Source: an uncultured Bacteroides sp. | Lineage (GTDB): Bacteria; Bacteroidota; Bacteroidia; Bacteroidales; Bacteroidaceae | Assembly (NCBI RefSeq): GCF_900547205.1 | Contig: NZ_URFY01000028.1 | Span: 1 to 60,077, forward strand | Reading direction: 5' to 3' | Length of the DNA: 60,077 nucleotides | Translations under genes and position numbers: made by a program | Notes under the pieces: model-generated | What the model was told of the DNA's origin: nothing | What the model saw: only the letters and a program-made list of their open reading frames with translations | Database searches by the model: none | In this document: positions 23,941 through 33,248 of the stretch, piece by piece | Layout: every line of letters begins with the position of its first letter | Numbering within the stretch: the first letter of the stretch is position 1

Positions 23941-26322
23941 ATGAATACCAATTATAAAGAGGAATTAAATGAAAGTCAGTATAATGCAGTGACTTATAAT
24001 GAAGGACCTTCGCTGGTGATAGCCGGTGCCGGTTCGGGAAAGACACGTGTGTTGACTTATAAAATAGCTTACCTACTGGAGAACGAGGAATATGGTTATA
24101 ACCCGTGGAACATCCTTGCGCTGACCTTTACCAATAAGGCAGCCCGGGAGATGAAAGAGCGTATCGCCCGCCAAGTGGGGATGGAGCGTGCACGTTATTT
24201 ATGGATGGGTACATTCCATTCCATTTTCTCGCGCATTCTTCGTGCCGAAGCACAACACATCGGATTTACATCCCAATTCACCATCTACGATTCGGCGGAT
24301 AGTAAAAGCCTGCTACGTTCTATCATTAAAGAGATGAAGCTGGACGAGAAAACATATAAACCGGGAGTTGTGCAGGCACGCATCTCCAATGCAAAGAATC
24401 ATTTGGTCACTCCCACGGGATATGCTGCCAACAAAGAGGCTTATGAAGGTGATATGGCTGTCAAGATGCCTGTCATTCGCGACATATATACCCGCTATTG
24501 GGAGAGATGCCGTCAGGCAGGAGCAATGGATTTTGATGATTTGCTGGTATATACGTATATTCTGTTTCGTGATTTTCCGGAAGTATTGGCACGTTATAGG
24601 GATCAGTTCCGCTACGTATTGGTAGACGAGTATCAGGATACTAATTATGCACAACACAGCATCGTTTTACAACTGACAAAGGAGAACCAGCGGGTATGCG
24701 TAGTGGGCGATGATGCGCAGAGTATCTACTCATTCCGTGGAGCGGATATCGACAATATCCTCTATTTTACGAAAATATACCCCAATACAAAAGTATTTAA
24801 ACTGGAACAGAATTATCGCTCCACACAAACCATAGTCTGTGCTGCCAATAGCCTGATTGAAAAGAATGAGCGCCAGATTCGCAAAGCGGTGTTTTCCGAG
24901 AAAGAGAAAGGCGAACCTATCGGTATATTTCAGGCATACAGTGATGTGGAGGAAGGCGATATTGTGGCAAACAAGATAGCCGAATTACGTCGGGAGTATC
25001 ATTATGGATATGCTGACTTTGCTATCCTGTATCGTACGAATGCGCAAAGCCGCGTTTTTGAAGAAGCTCTTCGAAAGCGCAGTATGCCTTATAAAATATA
25101 TGGCGGACTATCATTTTATCAGCGAAAAGAAATAAAAGACGTAATCTCTTACTTCCGTCTGGTAGTCAATCCGAGCGATGAAGAAGCGTTCAAACGTATT
25201 ATTAATTATCCGGCACGTGGCATTGGTGATACCACTGTCGGAAAAATTATATCGGCAGCTACGGAGAATGGAGTTAGCCTTTGGTCGGTATTGTGTGAAC
25301 CTTTAAGTTATGGATTGACAATCAATAAAGGTACGCATACCAAACTGCAAGGTTTCCGCGAATTGATTGAGGGCTTTATATCCTATCAGGAAGAAAAGAA
25401 TGCTTACGAGATAGGAACGCATATTATCCGCGAGTCCGGCATCATCAATGATGTATGCCAGGATAATTCGCCCGAAAACCTGAGCCGGAAAGAGAATATC
25501 GAGGAGTTGGTGAACGGTATCAATGATTTCTGTGCTTTGCGGCAGGAAGAAGGAAATCCCAATGTATCACTCACGGACTTCCTTTCGGAGATATCTTTGC
25601 TAACCGATCAGGATTCGGACAAGGCGGATGATGGCGAGAAGATTACTTTAATGACCGTCCATTCGGCAAAAGGGTTGGAATTTAAGAATGTATTCGTGGT
25701 CGGTCTGGAAGAAAACCTGTTCCCCAGTGGCATGGTAGGAGATTCACCCCGTGCCTTGGAAGAAGAACGACGCTTGTTTTATGTTGCCATCACTCGTGCG
25801 GAAGAGCATTGCTATATATCCTTTGCCAAGACCCGTTTCCGTTATGGTAAAATGGAATTTGGAAGTCCCAGTAGATTCTTGCGCGATATCGATGTCGATT
25901 ATTTGCAGTTGCCGCACGAATCAGGTGTCAGCCGTTCGGTAGACGAGGGAGCTGGACGTTTCCGCAGGGAGATTGAAGGAGGTTTTGCACGCACGGCTTC
26001 GTCTTCGCGAGCACCTTTCGAAAGCAATTCATCCCAGCAGCGCGAACGTCCAAAGGCGCAGATTATAGCGCCCAGTGTGCCACGAAACTTGAAAAAAGTA
26101 ACGCCAATCAGTGGTGGAAATAGTGCTCGCTCGGCAACGTCCGGTTCCGCGTCGGCAGCAACCGTTCAGGCAGGACAAACGATAGAGCACGAACGTTTCG
26201 GACTGGGCGAAGTTATCAAGGTGGAAGGAACAGGTGATAATGCAAAAGCAACCATCCATTTTAAAAATGCGGGAGACAAGCAACTATTGTTGCGTTTCGC
26301 TCGTTTTAAAGTGGTAGAATAA
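23941..26322 (+). CDS. UvrD/PcrA-type superfamily 1 DNA helicase
   Basis: A 793-residue 3'-5' DNA helicase for repair and replication-restart functions. Walker A is AGAGSGKTRVL, motif II is VDEYQDTNYAQ, motif III is VVGDDAQSIYSFRGAD, motif IV is QNYRST, and motifs V-VI include TLMTVHSAKGLEFKNVFVVG and RRLFYVAITRAE. The C-terminal tail, after a Ser/Ala-rich linker, ends in a PcrA-type domain (IEHERFGLGEVIKVEG), which in PcrA contacts RNA polymerase. The size and the tail favour PcrA/UvrD over Rep. The glycine-zipper lipoprotein follows after 25 bases. Confidence 0.94.
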   Translation: MNTNYKEELNESQYNAVTYNEGPSLVIAGAGSGKTRVLTYKIAYLLENEEYGYNPWNILALTFTNKAAREMKERIARQVGMERARYLWMGTFHSIFSRILRAEAQHIGFTSQFTIYDSADSKSLLRSIIKEMKLDEKTYKPGVVQARISNAKNHLVTPTGYAANKEAYEGDMAVKMPVIRDIYTRYWERCRQAGAMDFDDLLVYTYILFRDFPEVLARYRDQFRYVLVDEYQDTNYAQHSIVLQLTKENQRVCVVGDDAQSIYSFRGADIDNILYFTKIYPNTKVFKLEQNYRSTQTIVCAANSLIEKNERQIRKAVFSEKEKGEPIGIFQAYSDVEEGDIVANKIAELRREYHYGYADFAILYRTNAQSRVFEEALRKRSMPYKIYGGLSFYQRKEIKDVISYFRLVVNPSDEEAFKRIINYPARGIGDTTVGKIISAATENGVSLWSVLCEPLSYGLTINKGTHTKLQGFRELIEGFISYQEEKNAYEIGTHIIRESGIINDVCQDNSPENLSRKENIEELVNGINDFCALRQEEGNPNVSLTDFLSEISLLTDQDSDKADDGEKITLMTVHSAKGLEFKNVFVVGLEENLFPSGMVGDSPRALEEERRLFYVAITRAEEHCYISFAKTRFRYGKMEFGSPSRFLRDIDVDYLQLPHESGVSRSVDEGAGRFRREIEGGFARTASSSRAPFESNSSQQRERPKAQIIAPSVPRNLKKVTPISGGNSARSATSGSASAATVQAGQTIEHERFGLGEVIKVEGTGDNAKATIHFKNAGDKQLLLRFARFKVVE

Positions 26323-26347
26323 ATAGTAACACTAAATAGTGAGGGTC

Positions 26348-27040
26348 ATGAAGAAACAACTGACAGTAATTTTGCTTTTCGCTCTAATCATGGGTGGATG
26401 TGCATCGGGACGTATGGGAAATCCGGGAGCTATCTTTGCGGGAGCCTCTATTGGAGGAAGTTTGGGAGGTTCGATAGGCGGACTTATCGGAGATAACAAC
26501 GGCGGTTGGCGAGGTGGTTATCGTGGTTCTGCCATTGGAAATATTGTAGGAACAATTGCGGGCGCAGCTATCGGAAATGCGTTGACTGCTCCGAAAGAAG
26601 ATCCGATTGAAGAATATGCTTATGTTCCTGAGGTAACGGAAGTGCGTGTTCAGAGATACAATACACGTCCGCAATCTCGCAAACCCCTTTCTCAATTGAA
26701 GCTGCGCAAGATTCGTTTTATTGATGATAATCGTAATCATGCGATTGATGCGGGAGAAAGCAGTAAGATTATTTTTGAGATTATGAATGAAGGTCGTAAT
26801 CCGGTCTATGATATAGTTCCGCTAGTGGAGACAGTAGGCAAAGTGAAGCATATCGGCATTTCGCCATCTGTGTTGATAGAAGAAATTCTGCCGGGTGAAG
26901 GCATAAGATATACAGCTTCAGTTTATGCCGGTGCAAAACTGAAAAACGGAGAAGTGACGTTCCGTGTCGCAGTGGCGGACGAGAACGGAGTAATTTGCGA
27001 TTCGCGGGAATTTACTTTGCCTACACAGCGTAGAGATTAG
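26348..27040 (+). CDS. Glycine-zipper lipoprotein
   Basis: A roughly 230-residue lipoprotein with lipobox MGGC. A Gly/Ala-rich zipper follows at about 27-80, with GASIGGSLGGSIGGLIGD and AIGNIVGTIAGAAIGNAL, a pattern that packs into membranes or oligomers. The C-terminal domain (about 120-228, IRFIDDNRNHAIDAGES through REFTLPT) looks like an immunoglobulin-like beta-sandwich of the kind seen in cell-surface proteins (EF-hand-like DDNRNHAID). I start at the ATG at 26348 rather than the GTG at 26339. It lies in the shadow of the helicase gene and may be co-transcribed. Confidence 0.78.
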   Translation: MKKQLTVILLFALIMGGCASGRMGNPGAIFAGASIGGSLGGSIGGLIGDNNGGWRGGYRGSAIGNIVGTIAGAAIGNALTAPKEDPIEEYAYVPEVTEVRVQRYNTRPQSRKPLSQLKLRKIRFIDDNRNHAIDAGESSKIIFEIMNEGRNPVYDIVPLVETVGKVKHIGISPSVLIEEILPGEGIRYTASVYAGAKLKNGEVTFRVAVADENGVICDSREFTLPTQRRD

Positions 27041-27067
27041 GTTAAAGCTTTACTAAAACAAGCTGAA

Positions 27068-27097
27068 AATATAGTGACGGTATAGCGTCACTATATT
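27068..27097 (+). terminator. Strong hairpin after the lipoprotein gene
   Basis: A perfect 12-bp stem (27068-27079 with 27086-27097) with a 6-base loop, but no T-run on either side. It may be a weak terminator or an RNA-stability element. Confidence 0.45.
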
Positions 27098-27161
27098 AAA
27101 GGCAAAATATAGGGCTATTATTATTTTATGTGAAATAGTCTTCCATCCCTTTTTATTTACC

Positions 27162-27169
27162 TATATTTG
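27162..27169 (+). promoter_or_regulatory. Promoter -7 box of the TlpA-like gene
   Basis: TATATTTG matches the Bacteroides -7 box, 22 bases before the start codon at 27192. The -33 element is weak. This may start the accessory lipoprotein operon. Confidence 0.5.
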
Positions 27170-27191
27170 TCACGAACAAAACTATAAGAAG

Positions 27192-28802
27192 ATGAAAAAC
27201 ATATTATTAGCCATTGGACTCACGATGGCAAGTTTATGCGCCACTGCGCAAACCAGAGTTATTGACTATCCTGTAACCGGAGTACGCACCACCGAGTCAT
27301 TAGAATTTTATCAAGTAGAAATATCTGATACCGCAGTCATTTTGAAAGGAGATATGTATAGCCGCCCCAACACATGGGTCAGCATTGCTTCTTCTTCCGT
27401 ATTAAAAGGATCAAAGACTGGTAAGAACTATCGTCTGATACGTGCTACAGGCATTAGCTTGGATAAAAAAGAATTTATGCCTGCCTCTTGGAATCGTTCG
27501 TTTACATTGCAGTTTGAGCCCGTCGATGCTCGTGATAAACTAGTGGATTTTGATGAAATGCTATCCAATGGTAACAGCTTTCGGGTAAACGGCATTGCTT
27601 TGGAAAAGAAAGAGCCTGAAAAGAAAATACATTGCCGCATTGAAGGAAAAGTGGTTGATAATCCGGCATACAGTCGTTTGATGCTGATGGTGGAAAACAC
27701 AGATCCGCGGGTGAAAGACTGGATTTCGATTCCGGTGCGCGATGGAAAATTCTCTTATGATTTATATACGGATAAAATTGAACCTTACGAAATTTATTCT
27801 TGGAGTGATCAAATGAGTGGTGGCTGGTATCCTATTTCATTCTTTTCTGAGAATGGGAAATTAGAACTTACTTTGTATTCTATGGAACGGGAGCCTGAGA
27901 TAAGTTCGGATGCACCATTCACAAGTGAATTACTTCGCTTTCAGAGAGAACTAGATCATAAATTTAGGGCGTCCATCCGAAAGGAAACAGAAATAATGGA
28001 GCAGGAAAATAGAATACTAACTCCCGAAATGAAAGCCTTGCATGAACAATACATGAAAACTGAAGACAAACAAGAAAGGCAGACTGTTAGAGAAAAATCT
28101 GAACAATTAGTAGCGGAAGGGAAAGCATATACCGAAGAATATATGCAACTCCAGAAAAAAAGCGAGGAACTATCTATAAAATATATGGAGTATCAAAATG
28201 AATATATACAAGCAAATCCTACGTTAGTTGGACTTTATCTATTGATACGTCAAGTAAGGTGGATGCGTGATTCAGATAATAAGCTGACCCTCTATAAAAA
28301 TATGTATCAGAAAGTCTATGCCGGAAAGTTTGCAGATAATCCAATGACGAACTATATGAAAAACTGGATAGTTAGCACTGATATAAAAGTTGGAAGTAAG
28401 TTTCTTGATTTTACAGCATCCGACTTGCAAGGTAAAAAACATACCTTATCAAAGGAAATAAAAGGGAAAGTAGCATTGATTGATTTTTGGGCTTCTTGGT
28501 GTGGTCCTTGTCGACGTACCTCCATCAGTATGATACCGGTGTATGAAACTTATAAAGATAAAGGTTTTGTTATAGTTGGTGTGGCTCGTGAACGAAATGC
28601 GGAGGATATGGAGAAAACGATTGCTAAAGATAAATATCCCTGGCTTAATTTGTTGGAGTTGAACGATTCAGGAAAAATATGGGAGTTGTATGGTATAGGC
28701 AATGCCGGAGGATGCACTTATTTGGTAGATAAAGAAGGCAAAATACTGGCTATTCATCCAACTGCTGAAGAGGTAAAAGCTTTGCTAGAGAAGTTATTGT
28801 AA
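27192..28802 (+). CDS. TlpA/AhpC-type thioredoxin-fold protein with N-terminal DUF4369-like domain
   Basis: A 536-residue periplasmic protein. The signal peptide ends CATAQ. The N-terminal beta-rich half (about 30-250, CRIEGKVVDNPAYSRLMLM) resembles the DUF4369 domains found before Bacteroides thioredoxins. A charged coiled-coil spans about 270-340 (EIMEQENRILTPEMKALH). The C-terminal thioredoxin fold has the redox motif FWASWCGPCRR near residue 435 and GIGNAGGCTYLVDKEGKI with the cis-Pro side replaced. It lies 53 bases before the first propeller lipoprotein. A disulfide-handling role next to a locus encoding Cys-containing small exported proteins is plausible but inferred. Confidence 0.87.
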   Translation: MKNILLAIGLTMASLCATAQTRVIDYPVTGVRTTESLEFYQVEISDTAVILKGDMYSRPNTWVSIASSSVLKGSKTGKNYRLIRATGISLDKKEFMPASWNRSFTLQFEPVDARDKLVDFDEMLSNGNSFRVNGIALEKKEPEKKIHCRIEGKVVDNPAYSRLMLMVENTDPRVKDWISIPVRDGKFSYDLYTDKIEPYEIYSWSDQMSGGWYPISFFSENGKLELTLYSMEREPEISSDAPFTSELLRFQRELDHKFRASIRKETEIMEQENRILTPEMKALHEQYMKTEDKQERQTVREKSEQLVAEGKAYTEEYMQLQKKSEELSIKYMEYQNEYIQANPTLVGLYLLIRQVRWMRDSDNKLTLYKNMYQKVYAGKFADNPMTNYMKNWIVSTDIKVGSKFLDFTASDLQGKKHTLSKEIKGKVALIDFWASWCGPCRRTSISMIPVYETYKDKGFVIVGVARERNAEDMEKTIAKDKYPWLNLLELNDSGKIWELYGIGNAGGCTYLVDKEGKILAIHPTAEEVKALLEKLL

Positions 28803-28855
28803 TCGTTTTCGTGTTGTGATTTACTGATGTTGTTTCTATATAAATAACCGATGGG

Positions 28856-29851
28856 ATGAGTAGGAATACAATTTCTTTATTGAGTAGTTTGTTCATTCTC
28901 CTTTTCTCCTGCACTCCAAAAGAAGAAGTAGAAAGAATCTCTTTGGAATCGCAAGTCTTGAATGATGAACTATTGACTACAATGCCGGGAGATTTAATCT
29001 TGGCGGGTGAATATTTAATATGGTCCGATCCGTTTGCTCACGATTCTTTTTTGCACGTGCATAATGCATCAACTGGAGAGGAGATAGGAGCGATGGGAAA
29101 GGTAGGGAAAGGTCCTAAAGAGTTTGTCACACCAACAATATATAGATATTGCGTGGATAATAAAATATTCACTGTAGATGCCAATGGAAAAACGGCTGGC
29201 TATCTATCCATTGATAGTTTGGTAAACGTAAAAGAACCGTTTTGCGACATACCGGATAAAGAAAAAGAATTGAGAATGGAAAAGATGGATTGTGAAATGT
29301 ATATCAAAACCACAAAAGACGGTTCGGAAACCTATTTTCAAACAGTTATCAATGGTAAAGATTCGTTTTGGGGCGTTTATCCGATACCGGAAATGAAAAA
29401 GCATATAGGCATCTATGAATCTTATGACCCGGTGGAAGGAATGTTTGCAGTAGCTTCTTTCAATTTTCCATATTTGGCTCTATACAAAAAAGAGAATTCT
29501 ACTTTTACCTTGCAATGGGAACGTAAACCGAAGACCGAAAATTACATTATTGCAGATGATAGAATTGTATTTGACAGAAAAATAAAAGGGATACGTGATA
29601 TATGTATGAGTAAGGATTACATTATCGCTTTGCAACGTGACCGTGAGGTAGACCCAGTAGATGAATCTACCATTGGTCGAAATATAAGCAAATGTCCCCG
29701 TACTGTATTTTTGTATGATTATACGGGTCGTTTGCTGAAGATTGTGGACGTTGGAATGCCTGTTATGCGGATAGCAGCGGGAAGAGGTAGTAATACATTA
29801 TATCTAATTGGGGGAAATCCCGATTATGTGTTAGCTAAGTGTGAGTTATGA
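28856..29851 (+). CDS. BF3164-type (TolB-like) propeller lipoprotein 1
   Basis: A 331-residue lipoprotein with lipobox FSC (Cys19). After TTMPGDLILAGEYLIWSDPFAHD come the family motif GAMGKVGKGPKEF and the C-terminal block SKDYIIALQRDREVDP, then YDYTGRLLKIVDV. The repeats of four-strand blocks fit a 6-bladed beta-propeller. It is a clear tandem paralogue of the gene at 32129: the C-terminal 80 residues are nearly the same. The stop overlaps the next start by 4 bases (ATGA). It is likely surface-exposed or periplasmic. Function unknown. Confidence 0.85.
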   Translation: MSRNTISLLSSLFILLFSCTPKEEVERISLESQVLNDELLTTMPGDLILAGEYLIWSDPFAHDSFLHVHNASTGEEIGAMGKVGKGPKEFVTPTIYRYCVDNKIFTVDANGKTAGYLSIDSLVNVKEPFCDIPDKEKELRMEKMDCEMYIKTTKDGSETYFQTVINGKDSFWGVYPIPEMKKHIGIYESYDPVEGMFAVASFNFPYLALYKKENSTFTLQWERKPKTENYIIADDRIVFDRKIKGIRDICMSKDYIIALQRDREVDPVDESTIGRNISKCPRTVFLYDYTGRLLKIVDVGMPVMRIAAGRGSNTLYLIGGNPDYVLAKCEL

Positions 29852-30852
29852 AAATAAGGTTGTCAACTTTAATCGCTTGGGGCTGCCTTTGTGTTGCTTG
29901 TAGTCCGTCGCCTTCTACAGTGCCGCTTGTCTATGTGAGTAGCTTTCCTAAAGACACTACTATTAATTTGGAAAAGGTACCAATGATTCCGGCTCAGATT
30001 AATCCTCGCTGTATGTTGTTCAGTGATGGAAAACTCTTGGTTCGCACCTCGACTCCTACTGATGCAATCTATTCTGTATTTTCATATCCGGAAATGAAAC
30101 ACCTGTCTTATTTCGGTGAGCGGTTGGAATATATAGTGCCATTAGAAGAGTCGCGGGATGAATTTTATTTGGTGCGTAGTGATTCTTTGTGTTCCTATAA
30201 ATGGGTGGAAGGTGATTCATTAAAACAATCTTCATCTTCCTATTTTTATAATGTAATGGGGCAGCGAATACTAGGATTAGCTAAACTGGAAAGTAACCTG
30301 TATGCTTATCCAAATAGTTATTTTGATGCGGGGGGAACAGATGAGTTTTTTATAATCAATCTGTCGCAGAAACAAAAAAAGCCTTTAGGTATTTATCCTG
30401 ATTCTCCTGTAAATTACCAATCAGTGAGTGATTTCAAATCAGCTTATGCACATTACATTCATGCAAAACCGGACGGAAGCCGTTTATTGGTATCTTATAT
30501 CCGAACACGTCGCAACCGCATTTACGACCGTAATGGGAATATGCTTCATGATATCTTGTTGAATTTTGAACCTTGTCAAACGGTGGTAGATAAGAATATG
30601 AAAAAGAGGTTCAGCCATTTAAAAGATGTCTTTGTTACGGACAATGCGATTTACCTGTTATGCCCTGATGCGAAGGATGATAATTCATTTTGCAGTTTGA
30701 TTGTTGCCGATTGGGATGGAAAGTTTAAAGAAAGATACCATATCAATCAAAAAATAAATTATTTTATTGTCGATGAATCAACAAACCGTTTTTGTGGTAT
30801 TAACTCTAACGATCCTCATAATTTCTATTTATTTAGTCTGAAAAACAACTGA
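29848..30852 (+). CDS. Propeller-like lipoprotein 2
   Basis: A 334-residue lipoprotein with lipobox VAC (Cys18). The layout resembles the BF3164/TolB-like group: ARCMLF-type first blade (INPRCMLFSDGKLLV), a YPEMKHLSYFGERL blade and YIRTRRNRIYDRNGNML. The GxGPxE motif of its neighbours is absent. It is translationally coupled to lipoprotein 1 through the ATGA overlap, so the two products are probably made in step. The equivalent position after the paralogous gene at 32129 holds only a 36-codon stub. Confidence 0.78.
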   Translation: MKIRLSTLIAWGCLCVACSPSPSTVPLVYVSSFPKDTTINLEKVPMIPAQINPRCMLFSDGKLLVRTSTPTDAIYSVFSYPEMKHLSYFGERLEYIVPLEESRDEFYLVRSDSLCSYKWVEGDSLKQSSSSYFYNVMGQRILGLAKLESNLYAYPNSYFDAGGTDEFFIINLSQKQKKPLGIYPDSPVNYQSVSDFKSAYAHYIHAKPDGSRLLVSYIRTRRNRIYDRNGNMLHDILLNFEPCQTVVDKNMKKRFSHLKDVFVTDNAIYLLCPDAKDDNSFCSLIVADWDGKFKERYHINQKINYFIVDESTNRFCGINSNDPHNFYLFSLKNN

Positions 30853-30854
30853 AT

Positions 30855-30926
30855 ATGAAAAATCTTTTTATTACACTTTCAGCCGAAGACGATAATCCGG
30901 TACTTGTGAAATGCTATTTTAAATAA
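30855..30926 (+). pseudogene. Internally deleted relic of a propeller lipoprotein gene
   Basis: A 23-codon frame beginning MKNLFITL, like a lipoprotein signal start, runs straight into SAEDDNPVLVKCYFK and a stop. That tail matches the C-termini of the neighbouring six-bladed lipoproteins (LKEDDNPVILKYYLK at 35600, LSEDSNPILVLFRFE at 34373). The simplest reading is that a complete gene lost its whole middle in frame. It begins 2 bases after the upstream stop and ends 8 bases before the next gene. Confidence 0.65.
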
Positions 30927-30934
30927 AAGTCGGT

Positions 30935-32104
30935 ATGAAAATAAGAATGCTTCTTATCACTTTTGTAGTGGCAGCAGTAAGCTGTACTACTCCTAAAGTG
31001 GATTCGTATGAATTGATAGCAAGTACTGATTCTCTGGTTTTTGAATTGAATCCTCAAACATCTATGTTTATTAAGGCTCTATTTCCTTACACAAACAAAG
31101 ACGGTAGAGAATATTTGACTTTTCAAAATGATATTAAACCAGAGATTTTGTGGTATGATATGTCAACTCAGGAGTATATTAAGACTATTACATTGGATAA
31201 AGAGGGGAAGAATGGCATTTCCAGCTTTGTGGGGTACTATGTATCATCAGAAAATGAAATATATATCCCTGATGGCTCAATGAGTATTATTAATGTAGTG
31301 AATGAAGATGGGATAATTATTAGAAAAATTCCTTATGAAAGAACGTCACAGGGAAAATCGACAGTTCCTTTTAATTGTTTGTCCTTTCCCTATACTCCTA
31401 TATATGTAGTAAATAATAATTTCTATTTGCCACAGAGTCCTAATATGGCTTTGGGCAATAGCATAATTGAAGATAGTCCGGTAACCTTGTTGCTGGATAC
31501 AATTAATAATTCAGTGACAGAGGGAGAATTGAAATTTCCCCCGGTATTAACATCGAAAGAGGTGCAAGCGAGCAACTTAGGGGTCGAACTAAGCTACAGT
31601 AAATGTTATGATGGTTCTAATTTTATATATTCATTCTTTTTCGATGAAGATGTTTATGTTGCATCCTTGAATGGAACACTGAAAAACAAAGTGAAGGTAA
31701 AAAGTCGATATATAGAAAAAGTATATGATGGAAACAAAATGCCTAATGATATGATTCAACTTGTTCAACTGTTAAATGAAATACCAATGTATGGAAATCT
31801 GATATATGATGAATATCGACAGGTTTATTACCGATTTGCCTATCCACAAACAGAATTGAATGGAGGTAATTATATGGATATGTGGCAATTGGGTAGGAGT
31901 AAATTCTCCATTATTATATTGGATAAAGATTTGAATATAATAGGTGAAACATTTTTTCCTGAAAACACATATGCTTCCAATCATTTTTTTATTCGCCGTG
32001 ATGGACTATATATTAGTACCAGTTTCGTTAAGAATCCTCATTATGATGATGATAAATTATGTTTTAGGAGATTTGATTTAGTTCGAGATAGTAAAAATGA
32101 GTAG
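30935..32104 (+). CDS. DUF4221-like lipoprotein
   Basis: A 389-residue lipoprotein with lipobox VSC (Cys17). Features typical of the DUF4221 group are the early block SMFIKALFPYTNKDGREYLTFQN, stated here in parts as FIKALFPYTNKDGR and YLTFQN, followed by ILWYDMSTQEYIKTI, IYIPDGSMSIINVV and a late NLIYDEYRQVYYRFAYP block. Propeller-like repeats are likely. Domain assignment rests on pattern memory, not a search. It lies between the relic at 30855 and the second BF3164 copy (24 bases before that gene's ATG). Confidence 0.72.
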   Translation: MKIRMLLITFVVAAVSCTTPKVDSYELIASTDSLVFELNPQTSMFIKALFPYTNKDGREYLTFQNDIKPEILWYDMSTQEYIKTITLDKEGKNGISSFVGYYVSSENEIYIPDGSMSIINVVNEDGIIIRKIPYERTSQGKSTVPFNCLSFPYTPIYVVNNNFYLPQSPNMALGNSIIEDSPVTLLLDTINNSVTEGELKFPPVLTSKEVQASNLGVELSYSKCYDGSNFIYSFFFDEDVYVASLNGTLKNKVKVKSRYIEKVYDGNKMPNDMIQLVQLLNEIPMYGNLIYDEYRQVYYRFAYPQTELNGGNYMDMWQLGRSKFSIIILDKDLNIIGETFFPENTYASNHFFIRRDGLYISTSFVKNPHYDDDKLCFRRFDLVRDSKNE

Positions 32105-32128
32105 TTGTATCCAAAAAATTATAATAGT

Positions 32129-33127
32129 ATGAGAAAAAGTTATTTAGTATTATTTTGCTTACCGTTATTATGCGGCTGCAAAAGTGAGAATGCAGGAGTA
32201 ATACGCGAATCTGTTGCTCCTCAAGTGATGAATAGTGACATTATGACCACCATGCCGGGTAGTATAGATGTTACGGAGAAATACGTAGTCTGGCAAGATC
32301 CTTTTGCTCGTGATTATTTTGTGCACGTTCACGATAGAAGTTCTGGTAAGGAATTAGGCACAATGGGTAAAGTGGGCGAAGGCCCGAAGGAATTTATTAC
32401 TGGTGGATTAAAATCCTCGTGCATTGACAATCGCTTTTTAGCAACCGGTGCCAATGGAAATACTAAAGGGTATTTATCCATAGATAGCATGCTTCAGCAC
32501 AAGGAATCTTTTGTTCCGTTGTCAGAATCTGAAAAGTTACAGGACTTCTCGTTGACTGAAGCGGAAAAAGGAGTGTTTTTCGGACAAACAGAAGATGGAA
32601 GCGATAAATACTTTACTGTAATGATTGATGGAGTAAAATCTGAATTTGGTGTTTATCCGATTCCAGAGGTCAAAGATCATGTTGGTGGCTACCGGACGTA
32701 TAATGCAGAAAGTGGTCTTATGGCATACTGTTCTTTTCAGTTCCCTTATTTAGCTCTTTATAAACGTGAAGGAAATACTTTTAAATTGCAATGGGAGAAA
32801 GAATCAGAGGTCAAAAATTATGAGATAGTTGAAAACAAATTGCGGTTTGACCGTAAAGTGGCGGGGATTGCTGGCCTTTGCATGAGTAAGGATTATATCA
32901 TTGCTTTGCAACGTGACCGCGAGGTTGATCCAATGGACGAATCAACCGTGGGGCGCAACGCAGCCAAGTGCCCTCACACTGTTTTCCTGTATGATTATGA
33001 TTCCAATTTAGTGAAGATAGTGGATTTACAGATGCCTATCATGCGTATCGCTGCTGACAGGAATAGTAATACGCTCTATGCTATTGGTGTAAATCCCGAA
33101 TTTGTGATGGTGAAATACGAATTATGA
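32129..33127 (+). CDS. BF3164-type (TolB-like) propeller lipoprotein 3
   Basis: A 332-residue lipoprotein with lipobox CGC (Cys17), started at the ATG at 32129; the frame extends to 32105 but without signal-peptide character. It parallels the gene at 28856 over its length: TTMPGSIDVTEKYVVWQDPF, GTMGKVGEGPKEF, SKDYIIALQRDREVDP and ADRNSNTLYAIGVNPEF. The two therefore arose by duplication. Its stop overlaps the start of a truncated lipoprotein frame (33124), mirroring the overlap at 29848. Confidence 0.85.
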   Translation: MRKSYLVLFCLPLLCGCKSENAGVIRESVAPQVMNSDIMTTMPGSIDVTEKYVVWQDPFARDYFVHVHDRSSGKELGTMGKVGEGPKEFITGGLKSSCIDNRFLATGANGNTKGYLSIDSMLQHKESFVPLSESEKLQDFSLTEAEKGVFFGQTEDGSDKYFTVMIDGVKSEFGVYPIPEVKDHVGGYRTYNAESGLMAYCSFQFPYLALYKREGNTFKLQWEKESEVKNYEIVENKLRFDRKVAGIAGLCMSKDYIIALQRDREVDPMDESTVGRNAAKCPHTVFLYDYDSNLVKIVDLQMPIMRIAADRNSNTLYAIGVNPEFVMVKYEL

Positions 33128-33234
33128 GAATCTTGAATTTATTCTTTACTATGGGGCTGATTGCATTGCTCTTTTCAAACTGTGAAAAGAGCAAGCAGTC
33201 AGCTTCTGTATGTTATAGTAGGACATTTTATTAA
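33124..33234 (+). pseudogene. Lipoprotein stub (remnant of the duplicated downstream gene)
   Basis: A 36-codon frame, overlapping the upstream stop by ATGA, encodes a lipoprotein signal (MRILNLFFTMGLIALLFSNC) and then only 16 residues ending RTFY. In the paralogous block a full 334-residue lipoprotein occupies the same coupled position (29848). This is best read as the decayed second copy, although a functional mini-lipoprotein cannot be excluded. Confidence 0.6.
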
Positions 33235-33248
33235 ATAATTTAGATATT

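Noticed and set aside
27068..27097. Classic Rho-independent terminator
   Set aside because: The stem is perfect, but there is no T-run on either strand; kept only as a low-confidence hairpin.
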